Source of the DNA: RGIG4708 sp045633845
Lineage (GTDB): Bacteria > Bacillota > Clostridia > UMGS1810
Direction: 5' to 3'
DNA length: 33,259 nt
Assembly: GCA_045633845.1 (NCBI GenBank)
Contig: JAZQZC010000037.1
Span: 1-33,259, forward strand
The notes under the pieces are model-generated. The model did no database searches and was not told the origin of the DNA. It worked only from the letters and a program-made list of their open reading frames with translations. Positions 23,298-30,560 of this stretch are shown here, piece by piece (within the stretch, counting starts at the first letter, position 1; every line of letters starts with the position of its first letter). The translations under genes and the position numbers were made by a program.

Positions 23298-23330
23298 TAC
23301 CTCATCATATATTGTGATGAGGTGTTTTTT
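23298..23330 (+). terminator. Hairpin plus U-tract that covers the spmA ribosome binding site
   Basis: ACCTCATCA (23299-23307) pairs with TGATGAGGT (23315-23323), one more T-G pair outside, 7-nt loop, then six T directly before the spmA ATG. It looks like an intrinsic terminator for mutS2, and its 3' arm holds GAGG, the spmA Shine-Dalgarno sequence. It may attenuate or gate spmA translation. Confidence 0.7.
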
Positions 23331-23906
23331 ATGCTTAACATTATATGGATATTTTTGATGCTGATATCGTTTGTGTGCGCCGCAATAAATGGCAATATGG
23401 AGTCCTTTGGAGCTGCTCTTGTTGAAAGCGGTGCATCCGCCGTTGAGTTTTTGTTTTCAATAGGCGGAATGATGGCTATGTGGTCGGGCTTTATGGCAAT
23501 TGCCGAAAAATCAGGACTTACCGACAAAATAGCAGTTGTTTTGTCACCTCTTATAAAATGGCTGTTTGATGCAGCAAAAACCGACGAAAAATGCAAAAAT
23601 GCAATTTCTATGAATATGGTTGCAAATTTTTTGGGACTGTCCAACGCTGCAACCCCCCTCGGGCTTAAAGCAATGAAGCTGCTTGCCGAAAAAAACACCG
23701 ACGGACACGTTGCAAGCCGCGATATGTGTATGCTCGCAGTTATAAACAGTGCATCCATTCAGCTGATACCCTCAACGCTCATTGCTATGCGCACAAGCGC
23801 AGGGTGCGCTAACCCGGGTGCAATAATTTTGCCTATATGGATAGTGTCGCTGATTACTGCCGCAAGTGGAATATTTTTGTCAAAAATGTTTGGGCGGAGG
23901 GAATAA
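23331..23906 (+). CDS. spmA: Spore maturation protein A
   Basis: Membrane protein of 191 aa with nucleoside-recognition (Gate-like) domain. In Bacillus subtilis, spmA and spmB mutants make spores whose core is not fully dehydrated and which are heat sensitive. ATG 23331 is 8 nt from GAGG; an in-frame GTG at 23322 overlaps it. Typical sequences: EFLFSIGGMMAMWSGFMAIAEKSGL, NMVANFLGLSNAATPLGLKAM, and INSASIQLIPSTLIAMR. About 4-5 membrane segments. Followed after 5 nt by spmB. The ribosome site lies in a hairpin. Shows that the organism can probably sporulate. Confidence 0.94.
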   Translation: MLNIIWIFLMLISFVCAAINGNMESFGAALVESGASAVEFLFSIGGMMAMWSGFMAIAEKSGLTDKIAVVLSPLIKWLFDAAKTDEKCKNAISMNMVANFLGLSNAATPLGLKAMKLLAEKNTDGHVASRDMCMLAVINSASIQLIPSTLIAMRTSAGCANPGAIILPIWIVSLITAASGIFLSKMFGRRE

Positions 23907-23911
23907 ACATA

Positions 23912-24433
23912 ATGAAAATTATATCTGTATGGGCAATTCCTGTTTTTGCATTTTCCATTATACTATATGGATTTATAAAAAAAATAAATGTGTTTGACAC
24001 ATTTATTGATGGTACAAAAAGCGGATTTAAGGCGGTGCTTTCAATTGCACCTGCAATTGTGGGGCTTTTTGCAGCAATTGGTGTTTTTAGAAGCTCGGGC
24101 GCAATGGATATGCTATCACAGCTTTTGTCACCTATAACAAGCAAGCTGGGTATTCCGCCATCATTAATAAACTTTGCACTGCTGCGGCCTGTATCGGGCA
24201 GCGGTGCTCTTGCTCTCGCGCGTGATATTTTTGAAGCAGAGGGTGCAGACTCCTTTGTATCATTTGCCACATCAATTATGATGGGCTCTACCGAAACCAC
24301 ATTTTACACCTTAGCGGTGTATTTTGGCTCGGTAGGCATAAGAAAAACGCGGTACGCGCCCGCGTGTTCTCTTTTTGCCGATTGTGTAAGCTTTGTTATG
24401 TCATTTGTTATTGCTAAAATAATATTTGTTTAA
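23912..24433 (+). CDS. spmB: Spore maturation protein B
   Basis: Partner of SpmA in spore-core dehydration. ATG 23912 with GGAGG at 23896-23900 gives 173 aa; the frame is open further up but overlaps spmA. Membrane protein with the same Gate-like domain: KSGFKAVLSIAPAIVGLFAA, LLRPVSGSGALALARDI and MMGSTETTFYTLAVYFGS are strongly typical. The 3' end overlaps the convergent phosphodiesterase gene by 20 bp. Genes in the order spmA-spmB as in Bacillus, but next to mutS2 rather than dacB. Confidence 0.95.
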   Translation: MKIISVWAIPVFAFSIILYGFIKKINVFDTFIDGTKSGFKAVLSIAPAIVGLFAAIGVFRSSGAMDMLSQLLSPITSKLGIPPSLINFALLRPVSGSGALALARDIFEAEGADSFVSFATSIMMGSTETTFYTLAVYFGSVGIRKTRYAPACSLFADCVSFVMSFVIAKIIFV

Positions 24434-24947
24434 TAACATTGCCGTCAAAATCCTTCCATTCAAATTTACCCAATGAATATAATATATATCCATGATGAGA
24501 ATTTTGTTTTGGAATAGAAACAGAGCCGGGATTAATGTACACATACCCGTCTCTCTGCTCATATGCAGGAATGTGAGTATGACCCCCAAGCACTATGCTG
24601 CCCGGCGCACATTTTATATCATCTATGTGATGACCATGTGTAGCATACATAGTAAGATTACCGTCAAAAATCATACAATAGTCCGCGAGTATAGGGAAAT
24701 CAAGCACCATCTGGTCAACCTCCGTATCGCAATTTCCGCGCACGCACAAAATATTGCAGGCAACGGCATTTAACATTTCAATTACCTGCTTTGGAGCATA
24801 GTCACGTGGCAGGTCGTTGCGGGGGCCGTGATACAAAATATCTCCCAAGAGAATTATTTTGTCAGGCCTCTCTTGCTTGTATTTTTGTATAAGTTTTTCG
24901 CAATAGTAGCTGCTGCCGTGAATGTCGGAGGCAATAAGCAATTTCAT
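24414..24947 (-). CDS. YfcE-type metallophosphoesterase
   Basis: Calcineurin-fold phosphodiesterase of 177 aa. Metal-binding motifs in order: SDIHG (D8, H10), LLGDILYHGPRND (GD), VRGNCDTEVD (GN), ATHGHH and GGHTHIPA. YfcE enzymes hydrolyse phosphodiester bonds in model substrates such as bis-p-nitrophenyl phosphate; the natural substrate is unknown. Start ATG 24947 with AAAGGA about 12 nt upstream. Its last 20 bp overlap the end of the convergent spmB. Confidence 0.92.
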   Translation of the reverse strand: MKLLIASDIHGSSYYCEKLIQKYKQERPDKIILLGDILYHGPRNDLPRDYAPKQVIEMLNAVACNILCVRGNCDTEVDQMVLDFPILADYCMIFDGNLTMYATHGHHIDDIKCAPGSIVLGGHTHIPAYEQRDGYVYINPGSVSIPKQNSHHGYILYSLGKFEWKDFDGNVIKQILF

Positions 24948-24991
24948 TGGTGCATCAGTTCCTTTCGTTTACCATATGGGATCTGCAAAGT

Positions 24992-25621
24992 CTATTCAAG
25001 CTCAAAATCTGATTTTGGGTGCTTGCAAAGAGGACATACCCAGCTATCTGGCAAATCTTCAAACTTAACTGCCTCAACAGAGTTGTCGTAGCGGTAGCCG
25101 CATATTTTGCATACCCACACATTGCCGACGGACTCTTTCTTTTGAGGCTGCGGCTTTATGTTAGCAAAATAGTATTCGTATGTGGCGCTGCCTTCATCGC
25201 TGAGCACCTCGCAGTTGTCGAGGCTTGCAATAAACACATAATGTGTACCTGCATCGGTCACATTTTCTACACTGCAGGCAAAATATGCATTTGTGCCTTT
25301 TGTAATATATGCAATTCCGTTTTGGTCACGGTCAAAATCGCCAAAACCCTCAAATTTGTTTGTGTCTTTTCCGCTTGCAAAGCCAAAATGCTCAAAAAGC
25401 GAAAACTTAGCACTTTGCGAAATTACAGACAAATTGAATTTGTTTGTTTTTTGTATCATTTGAGTAGTATAGTTGTCTTTATTTACTGCAACAAGTATTT
25501 TGTTTGGCGTGTTTGTAACCTGCATAGCTGTGTTGATTATGCAGCCGTTGTCAAAATCCCCATCCCTTGCAGTTAATACAAACAACCCGTACGAAAGTTT
25601 AAAAAGTGCCTTATCATTCAT
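24992..25621 (-). CDS. Flavin reductase-rubredoxin fusion (high-molecular-weight rubredoxin, Hrb-like)
   Basis: 209 aa. Residues 1-155 are a FMN-binding flavin reductase-like domain (KLSYGLFVLTARDGDFDNGCIINT, NPNKILVAVNKDNYTT-type core); residues 168-209 are a rubredoxin domain with Fe ligands C171, C174 (CKICGY) and C196, C199 (CPLCKH). A similar fusion in Moorella thermoacetica passes electrons from NAD(P)H to flavodiiron proteins, so removing O2 or NO in anaerobes. Start ATG 25621 with AAGGAG upstream. Lies 15 nt after the TIGR01440 gene and is likely cotranscribed. Marks an anaerobic lifestyle. Confidence 0.9.
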   Translation of the reverse strand: MNDKALFKLSYGLFVLTARDGDFDNGCIINTAMQVTNTPNKILVAVNKDNYTTQMIQKTNKFNLSVISQSAKFSLFEHFGFASGKDTNKFEGFGDFDRDQNGIAYITKGTNAYFACSVENVTDAGTHYVFIASLDNCEVLSDEGSATYEYYFANIKPQPQKKESVGNVWVCKICGYRYDNSVEAVKFEDLPDSWVCPLCKHPKSDFELE

Positions 25622-25636
25622 AGCAAGCTCTCCTTT

Positions 25637-26179
25637 TTATAATAAATTTTGGTCATACTGCGCACGTATACCACCAATAAATTTGGGTCGTGTACGCGCT
25701 GCCGAAACAATTGCCTCACCGATTTTTTTAGTTTGGAGATTAACAGGAACAGCAACAGTTTTAAGGTGCATACCAATAAGAGTAAGCCCTATATCAAGAC
25801 CTGCATCAGCCTTGATTTGTTCCACAACAACGGCATCCTTCATTCCGTTATACGCCGCGGTTGCAAATGAGCCGCCCGCCTTTGGCTGAGGAACAACGTT
25901 TACAATTTCACCATTCCCAATTGCTGCCCTCTCTACCACAATGGCGCGGTTAAGGTGCTCGCAGCACTGAGCTGCCATATAAATACCATTTTTGCTCAAA
26001 ACTTCGTATATGGCTTCAAAAATAATTTTGCCAAGATGAGCGTTTGAGTCTGTGCCCCATTTTGAGCCAACCACTGTGCTTGTTGAGCAGCCTACAACCA
26101 CCAAATCTCCTGATTTTAAATTTGCCTGGTCAATAAGGTCTTTGCACGCATTTTTGCATTGCATAATTATTTGTTCCAT
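25637..26179 (-). CDS. TIGR01440 family protein (DUF436, YwlG-like)
   Basis: 180 aa from ATG 26179 (MEQIIMQCKNA), chosen for AAAGAAGG just upstream; a TTG 7 codons earlier is possible. Family-specific stretches: DLVVVGCSTSTVVG, GKWGTDSNAHLG-like loop (SKWGTDSN), AAQCCEHLNRAIVVER, KAGGSFATAAY, and GIDIGLTLIGMHLK-like region. The conserved Cys pair (QCCEHLNRA) suggests metal or cofactor binding, but the function of this family is not known. Forms a probable operon with the flavin reductase-rubredoxin gene. Confidence 0.88.
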   Translation of the reverse strand: MEQIIMQCKNACKDLIDQANLKSGDLVVVGCSTSTVVGSKWGTDSNAHLGKIIFEAIYEVLSKNGIYMAAQCCEHLNRAIVVERAAIGNGEIVNVVPQPKAGGSFATAAYNGMKDAVVVEQIKADAGLDIGLTLIGMHLKTVAVPVNLQTKKIGEAIVSAARTRPKFIGGIRAQYDQNLL

Positions 26180-26290
26180 TAAAATGCCTTCTTTCAACAA
26201 TTATATATTGAATTAAAATTTCATTTGTTATTCAAGGTGCAACATTTGATAATTCAAAATTTGCACAAAATACTCATTTCAGGGACGGCA

Positions 26291-26341
26291 GGTGACAGAA
26301 GGGGATGTTCCTTTGCAAAAGGTGCGTCCCCCTCTGTTACC
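26291..26341. repeat. Structured interspersed repeat, copy C (solo hairpin)
   Basis: GGTGACAGA (26291-26299) pairs with TCTGTTACC (26333-26341) with one G-T pair, GGGGA (26301-26305) with TCCCC (26327-26331), and CCTTT/AAAGG at the apex. The 31-nt core 26301-26331 is the exact reverse complement of the core of the right hairpin of copy B (20242-20272). Outside it, AGGGACGG (26281-26288) and CCGTCCCT (26373-26380) form another closing stem. It lies past the 3' end of rdgB, upstream of the TIGR01440 gene, and probably also ends rdgB transcripts. Confidence 0.8.
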
Positions 26342-26379
26342 TGTTGTCATAGCATTATATGCAAAAACAGCCCCGTCCC

Positions 26380-26970
26380 TTAGAAATGTTCCATATTTTT
26401 AACAAATTCCGCCAGCTTGCAAAGCGCAAAATATCTGTGGCTCATTTTGTGCTTTACATCATCAGGAGCCTCGCCAAAGGTCATATCAATTTGAGGAACG
26501 TAAAACATAGGGTCATAGCCAAAGCCGTTACTGCCTCGCTCCTCTTCTATTATATAACCCTTGCAAACACCCTCAAAGGTGTGCTCGCTGCCATCGGGCA
26601 AAATAAGTGCCATACAGCATACATATTGTGCACTGCGCTTTTCAAAGGGCACGCCCTCAAGCTCACGCAGCATTTTTGCGTTGCAGTCCTTTGGAGTGCA
26701 GCCCTCGCCCGCATACCTTGCAGAATAAATACCCGGTGCTCCGCCAAAATAATCTACCATAATGCCCGAATCGTCTGCAATAATTGCACATTTGGAAAAT
26801 TGCTTTATTGAACGCGCTTTTATAAGAGCATTTTCGGCAAAGGTGGTGCCGTCTTCGATTGCTTCGACATTGATGCCTGCTTCGCTCTGACTAATTACAT
26901 TGTGACCCGAGAGAATAGTTTTAATCTCTTTTACCTTATCTTTGTTATTTGTAGCGATTATAAAATCCAT
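26380..26970 (-). CDS. rdgB: XTP/dITP diphosphatase (HAM1/RdgB)
   Basis: House-cleaning nucleotidase that hydrolyses deaminated purine nucleotides (dITP, XTP) to the monophosphate, keeping them out of DNA and RNA. 196 aa. Motifs: ATNNKDKVKE at the N-terminus (triphosphate binding), TFAENALIKAR, ADDSGI (metal ligands), GIYSARYAGE, NGFGYDPMF and MSHRYFAL near the end. ATG 26970 lies 1 nt from the galK stop with AAAGGAA inside the end of galK, so it is coupled to galK. In many Firmicutes it sits beside metallophosphoesterase yfcE (also nearby here, 1.4 kb away). Intact. Confidence 0.96.
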   Translation of the reverse strand: MDFIIATNNKDKVKEIKTILSGHNVISQSEAGINVEAIEDGTTFAENALIKARSIKQFSKCAIIADDSGIMVDYFGGAPGIYSARYAGEGCTPKDCNAKMLRELEGVPFEKRSAQYVCCMALILPDGSEHTFEGVCKGYIIEEERGSNGFGYDPMFYVPQIDMTFGEAPDDVKHKMSHRYFALCKLAEFVKNMEHF

Positions 26971-26971
26971 A

Positions 26972-28162
26972 TTAAAATTCCTTTATTTCCATACCGCCGT
27001 TGCCGATTTCCGACACATAAAACTCAGGCACAAGACCTGTTTTTTGAGTATAGTTTTTACCAACCTTTTCTATAAATTCATCAACGGCATATTCTTCTAC
27101 AATGCTCACAGTGCATCCGCCAAAGCCTGCGCCTGTCATTCTTGAACCGAGTACTCCTTTGATTTTGCGTGCCTCGTCTACCATTGTGTCAAGCTCAAAG
27201 CCAGTAACCTCATAGTCCTCGCGGAGCGAATCGTGAGATTGATTCATAAACATTGCAAATGTTTTTATGTCGCCTTTGGTCAGAGCATCTATTGATTTTA
27301 AAACTCTGTCGTCCTCATATATTACGTGCTTAATTCTTTTTCTTACAACTTCATCTTCAATGAGATGTGCATATTTTTCAAATTCCATGGCAGAAATTTC
27401 ACCAAGGCAATTTTTTTCAGGCATTACTTCTTTTAAAATAGCAAAGCCTGCATCGCACTCGCTGCGTCTTTCGTTGTATTTGGACTCACCCAGCTTATGT
27501 TTTTTCTTGGTGTTTGAAATTACTATTTTTTTGCCGTCAAGGTCAAGGGGAACAAGCTGGTATGTAAGGTCGTCACACTTTAAGAAAATAGCGTGATTTT
27601 GTTTGCCCATTGCAGACGCAAACTGGTCCATAATACCACAATTTACTCCGCAGTATTTGTTTTCGGCTCTCTGACCGATAAGCGCCATCTCAATCATATC
27701 AACAGGCTTTTGCTTGCCGTTTTTTTCGTTGGAGAGTGTTGCAATTGCAAGAGCGGTGGAAACCTCAATTGCCGCCGATGATGAAAGACCGCTGCCAAAA
27801 GGAACGGTAGAATCATACAGCATATCCATACCACAGACATCATAGCCTGCCTGCTGCATTTCGTATGCAACACCAAGCTGATAGTTGCCCCACTCCAAAT
27901 CACGATAGCTGTCAAGCTTTGTTCTATCTGCCTCTACCATTACATCAAGGCTTGTTGCCTTGAGGCGGATAACGTTATCCTCTCTAACCCTTATAACAAC
28001 AGTGTTTGCCATTGTAAGCGCCGCAGGGAATACAAAGCCGCCATTGTAGTCTGTGTGCTCACCTATTAAGTTTACTCTGCCAGGTGATTTAAAAATACGA
28101 AGGTCGTCCTTTGTACCGCCGTATAATTTAATAAATTCTTCCACAAGATTTTTTATTTCCAT
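26972..28162 (-). CDS. galK: Galactokinase
   Basis: Phosphorylates alpha-D-galactose at C1 (Leloir pathway), GHMP kinase family. 396 aa. Motifs: SPGRVNLIGEHTDYNGGFVF near residue 27 (galactose-binding signature), VPFGSGLSSSAAIEV (ATP phosphate loop), and GSRMTGAGFGGCTVS near residue 345. Start ATG 28162 with GGGGTG upstream. Has its own strong promoter that overlaps the end of the upstream nucleotidyltransferase gene, and a palindrome over the start of transcription. galE and galT are not in the window. Confidence 0.97.
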   Translation of the reverse strand: MEIKNLVEEFIKLYGGTKDDLRIFKSPGRVNLIGEHTDYNGGFVFPAALTMANTVVIRVREDNVIRLKATSLDVMVEADRTKLDSYRDLEWGNYQLGVAYEMQQAGYDVCGMDMLYDSTVPFGSGLSSSAAIEVSTALAIATLSNEKNGKQKPVDMIEMALIGQRAENKYCGVNCGIMDQFASAMGKQNHAIFLKCDDLTYQLVPLDLDGKKIVISNTKKKHKLGESKYNERRSECDAGFAILKEVMPEKNCLGEISAMEFEKYAHLIEDEVVRKRIKHVIYEDDRVLKSIDALTKGDIKTFAMFMNQSHDSLREDYEVTGFELDTMVDEARKIKGVLGSRMTGAGFGGCTVSIVEEYAVDEFIEKVGKNYTQKTGLVPEFYVSEIGNGGMEIKEF

Positions 28163-28178
28163 AATTACACCCCATATA

Positions 28179-28201
28179 CTTTATTAAAATATTTAATAAA
28201 G
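28179..28201. promoter_or_regulatory. 23-bp perfect palindrome at the galK transcription start (operator candidate)
   Basis: CTTTATTAAA (28179-28188) and TTTAATAAAG (28192-28201), separated by ATA. It starts 3 bp downstream of the -10 box and should cover +1, a usual place for a repressor site. The AU-only stem would be weak as RNA, so a DNA-binding role is more likely. Confidence 0.6.
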
Positions 28202-28203
28202 TT

Positions 28204-28232
28204 ATTGTACAATACATTTTATTTTATGTCAA
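28204..28232 (-). promoter_or_regulatory. Promoter of galK-rdgB
   Basis: On the minus strand, perfect TTGACA (28227-28232), 17-bp spacer and TACAAT (28204-28209). It overlaps the last codons of the upstream nucleotidyltransferase gene. Confidence 0.85.
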
Positions 28233-29364
28233 GCAAATTAAGCAGATTTTCTATTTCCTGCTTTTTTGAAGCATCTGACGATGAGTTAAGCTTAAGCTCC
28301 TCAATAGCTCTTTGTCCGCCGGATTTAAATACAATTCTGAAAAACCTCACAATCATATACCACGGATAAAGCGCCGGGTACTTTTCAACCTTAGGATAAT
28401 TCAGAGCAAGCTCGGACGGAGACAAAAAAACTCTGCTTATCATATTTTTGAATTTTCCGCCTTGTTTGTTTTGACTCAGTATCACATACTGCTCCAAATT
28501 GCCATAGATACCCGAATCAAAAATATACTTTTCAAGCAAGCTTGTTTCATCATCGCCGTTTTTACATTCAAACCAAACAGATGCAACGCGGTTGCAAGCC
28601 TTTGCAAAGGATGAAAGTCCGCCATCAGCAACAAGAGCATCAAGCTTTTGAGGGTCGTAATTCATTTTTTGATTAATGAGCCACAAGTCCAGAATAAACC
28701 TTATTCCAAAACCACCCATCACAAAATGCTTTGCCATATGAGCAATGTGAAAGTATATAAAAAACTCACTTATAAATTCTTTTGTGTACGAATTGCTGTC
28801 CAAAACATAGTCCCACGCCTTTGAAAGAACGTTGCTTCCAAGAAATTCATCCTCAGCAAGAGAGTGATGCAATTCTATGTGCACTCCGTTTTCTGTCATA
28901 TAGCTCACATCATGTTCAGAGCGCAACATATACTTTGCACCCAGCTTTTGCTCAAGGCAATGTCTTGCCGCTTCAAGGTCGTCTTTATGCACAAGCACGT
29001 CGATATCCGAGCTTGTGCGCATTTCGGGTTCGGGATAAAACCTGCGTATTACAGCACCCTTAAGCGGCACATGACATATGTGTGCATCGCTTAAAGCAGA
29101 ACAAAGTCTGTCAAGCTCATATTGCTGCTTTTGATACCTCATAACTGCACCATACTGCTCATTAAAAAAGGCTTGTGCAATATGACCTTCACCTGCCATA
29201 CCGCACTCAAACAAAGCCTTACCCACAATATTCGACAGGTCCTGCCCGGACGAAAATTTGTAAAGCTTTTGCAGTTGTACTTCATCGGGCGGTGAGCCGC
29301 AAAATGCGTCACCGCACAATTGTGAGCGTATTAAATTTACGGCAAGCTGTGCTGTCTGATTCAT
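28219..29364 (-). CDS. Nucleotidyltransferase family protein (NTP_transf_5 type)
   Basis: ATG 29364 (MNQTAQL) is preferred: GGTGA precedes it and it starts 11 nt after the capG stop; a start 9 codons earlier would overlap capG. 381 aa. The nucleotidyltransferase core is PLKGAVIRRFYPEPEMRTSSDIDVLV with metal-binding Asp pair DID (about residues 120-122). The C-terminal half is helical, with HLAKHF-like IAHMAKHFVMGGFGIRFILDLWL, typical of Pfam NTP_transf_5 members. Such proteins are common in polysaccharide clusters of Firmicutes and Actinobacteria, but their substrate is unknown. Last gene of the cap operon. Confidence 0.85.
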   Translation of the reverse strand: MNQTAQLAVNLIRSQLCGDAFCGSPPDEVQLQKLYKFSSGQDLSNIVGKALFECGMAGEGHIAQAFFNEQYGAVMRYQKQQYELDRLCSALSDAHICHVPLKGAVIRRFYPEPEMRTSSDIDVLVHKDDLEAARHCLEQKLGAKYMLRSEHDVSYMTENGVHIELHHSLAEDEFLGSNVLSKAWDYVLDSNSYTKEFISEFFIYFHIAHMAKHFVMGGFGIRFILDLWLINQKMNYDPQKLDALVADGGLSSFAKACNRVASVWFECKNGDDETSLLEKYIFDSGIYGNLEQYVILSQNKQGGKFKNMISRVFLSPSELALNYPKVEKYPALYPWYMIVRFFRIVFKSGGQRAIEELKLNSSSDASKKQEIENLLNLLDIK

Positions 29365-29375
29365 ATTTTCACCAA

Positions 29376-30560
29376 TCAAAACTTCCGCCACACCATTTTG
29401 TTTACAACGCCGGTGTAGCTCTGAATTATTTTTACTACCTTATCCGAAACATTTTGTTCCACATAATCAGGAACAGGTATACCCAAATCGCCATTTTCAT
29501 TCATAGCAACTGCTGTATCCACTGCCTGAAGAAGACTGCTTTCATCTATACCCGCAAGCACAAAGCACGCCTTGTCAAGAGCCTCGGGGCGCTCGGTAGA
29601 GGTACGGATGCAAACCGCAGGTATCGGACTTCCGATTGATGTAAAATAGCTCGATTCTTCTGGGAGGGTTCCGCTGTCCGATACAACAGCAAATGCATTC
29701 ATCTGCAGATGATTGTAGTCGTGGAAGCCCAGCGGTTCATGCTGAATAACCCTCCTATCAAGCACAAAGCCCGATTGTTCAAGGCGTTTTTTGCTTCTCG
29801 GATGGCACGAATAAAGTATCGGCATATTATATTTTTGTGCCATTTTGTTAACAGCAGTAAAAAGACTGATAAAATTCTTTTCCGTATCAATATTCTCTTC
29901 TCTGTGGGCAGACAGAAGAATATATTTTTTGCTCTCTAAGCCAAGTCTTTCAAGAATATCTGATTTTTTAATATCTTCAAGATTGCTGCAAAGTACCTCT
30001 GCCATAGGTGAGCCTGTCACATATGTACGCTCCCTTGGCAAGCCACATTCTGCAAGATAACGTCTTGCGTGCTCAGAGTATGCAAGGTTAACATCCGAAA
30101 TTATATCAACAATTCTTCTGTTTGTTTCTTCAGGCAAGCATTCATCCTTGCATCTGTTGCCTGCTTCCATATGAAAAATGGGTATGTGAAGCCGCTTTGC
30201 CGAAATTGCCGAAAGACACGAATTTGTGTCACCAAGTATAAGAAGTGCATCGGGATTAATCTGACTCATAAGCTTGTATGAGCAATTGATAATATTGCCC
30301 ACGGTAGCTCCAAGGTCATCACCTACTGCGTCCATATACACATCCGGGTCATCAAGCTTTAAATCACGGAAAAATACTCCGTTAAGATTGTAGTCATAAT
30401 TCTGACCCGTGTGCGCCAGGATACAGTCAAAATATCTGCGGCATTTGCTTATAACTTCAGCAAGTCGGATTATCTCAGGTCTTGTGCCTACAATTATCAA
30501 AAGCTTAAGCTTTCCGTTATTTTTAAATTTAACATCTGAATAGTCAAGTTTTATATTCAT
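29376..30560 (-). CDS. capG: UDP-N-acetylglucosamine 2-epimerase family, CapG/FnlC-like
   Basis: Non-hydrolysing 2-epimerase of 394 aa. Motifs: LLIIVGTRPEIIRLAEVI, HTGQNYDYNLNGVFF, LGDTNSCLSA, HMEAGNRCKDECLPEETNR, LLSAHREENIDTEKNF and SDSGTLPEESSYF, all typical of the WecB group. Because it directly follows capE and capF (ATGA overlap with capF), it is best assigned as CapG, which turns UDP-N-acetyl-6-deoxy-L-talosamine into UDP-N-acetyl-L-fucosamine, and not as WecB for UDP-ManNAc. The alternative role cannot be excluded by sequence alone. Confidence 0.9.
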   Translation of the reverse strand: MNIKLDYSDVKFKNNGKLKLLIIVGTRPEIIRLAEVISKCRRYFDCILAHTGQNYDYNLNGVFFRDLKLDDPDVYMDAVGDDLGATVGNIINCSYKLMSQINPDALLILGDTNSCLSAISAKRLHIPIFHMEAGNRCKDECLPEETNRRIVDIISDVNLAYSEHARRYLAECGLPRERTYVTGSPMAEVLCSNLEDIKKSDILERLGLESKKYILLSAHREENIDTEKNFISLFTAVNKMAQKYNMPILYSCHPRSKKRLEQSGFVLDRRVIQHEPLGFHDYNHLQMNAFAVVSDSGTLPEESSYFTSIGSPIPAVCIRTSTERPEALDKACFVLAGIDESSLLQAVDTAVAMNENGDLGIPVPDYVEQNVSDKVVKIIQSYTGVVNKMVWRKF

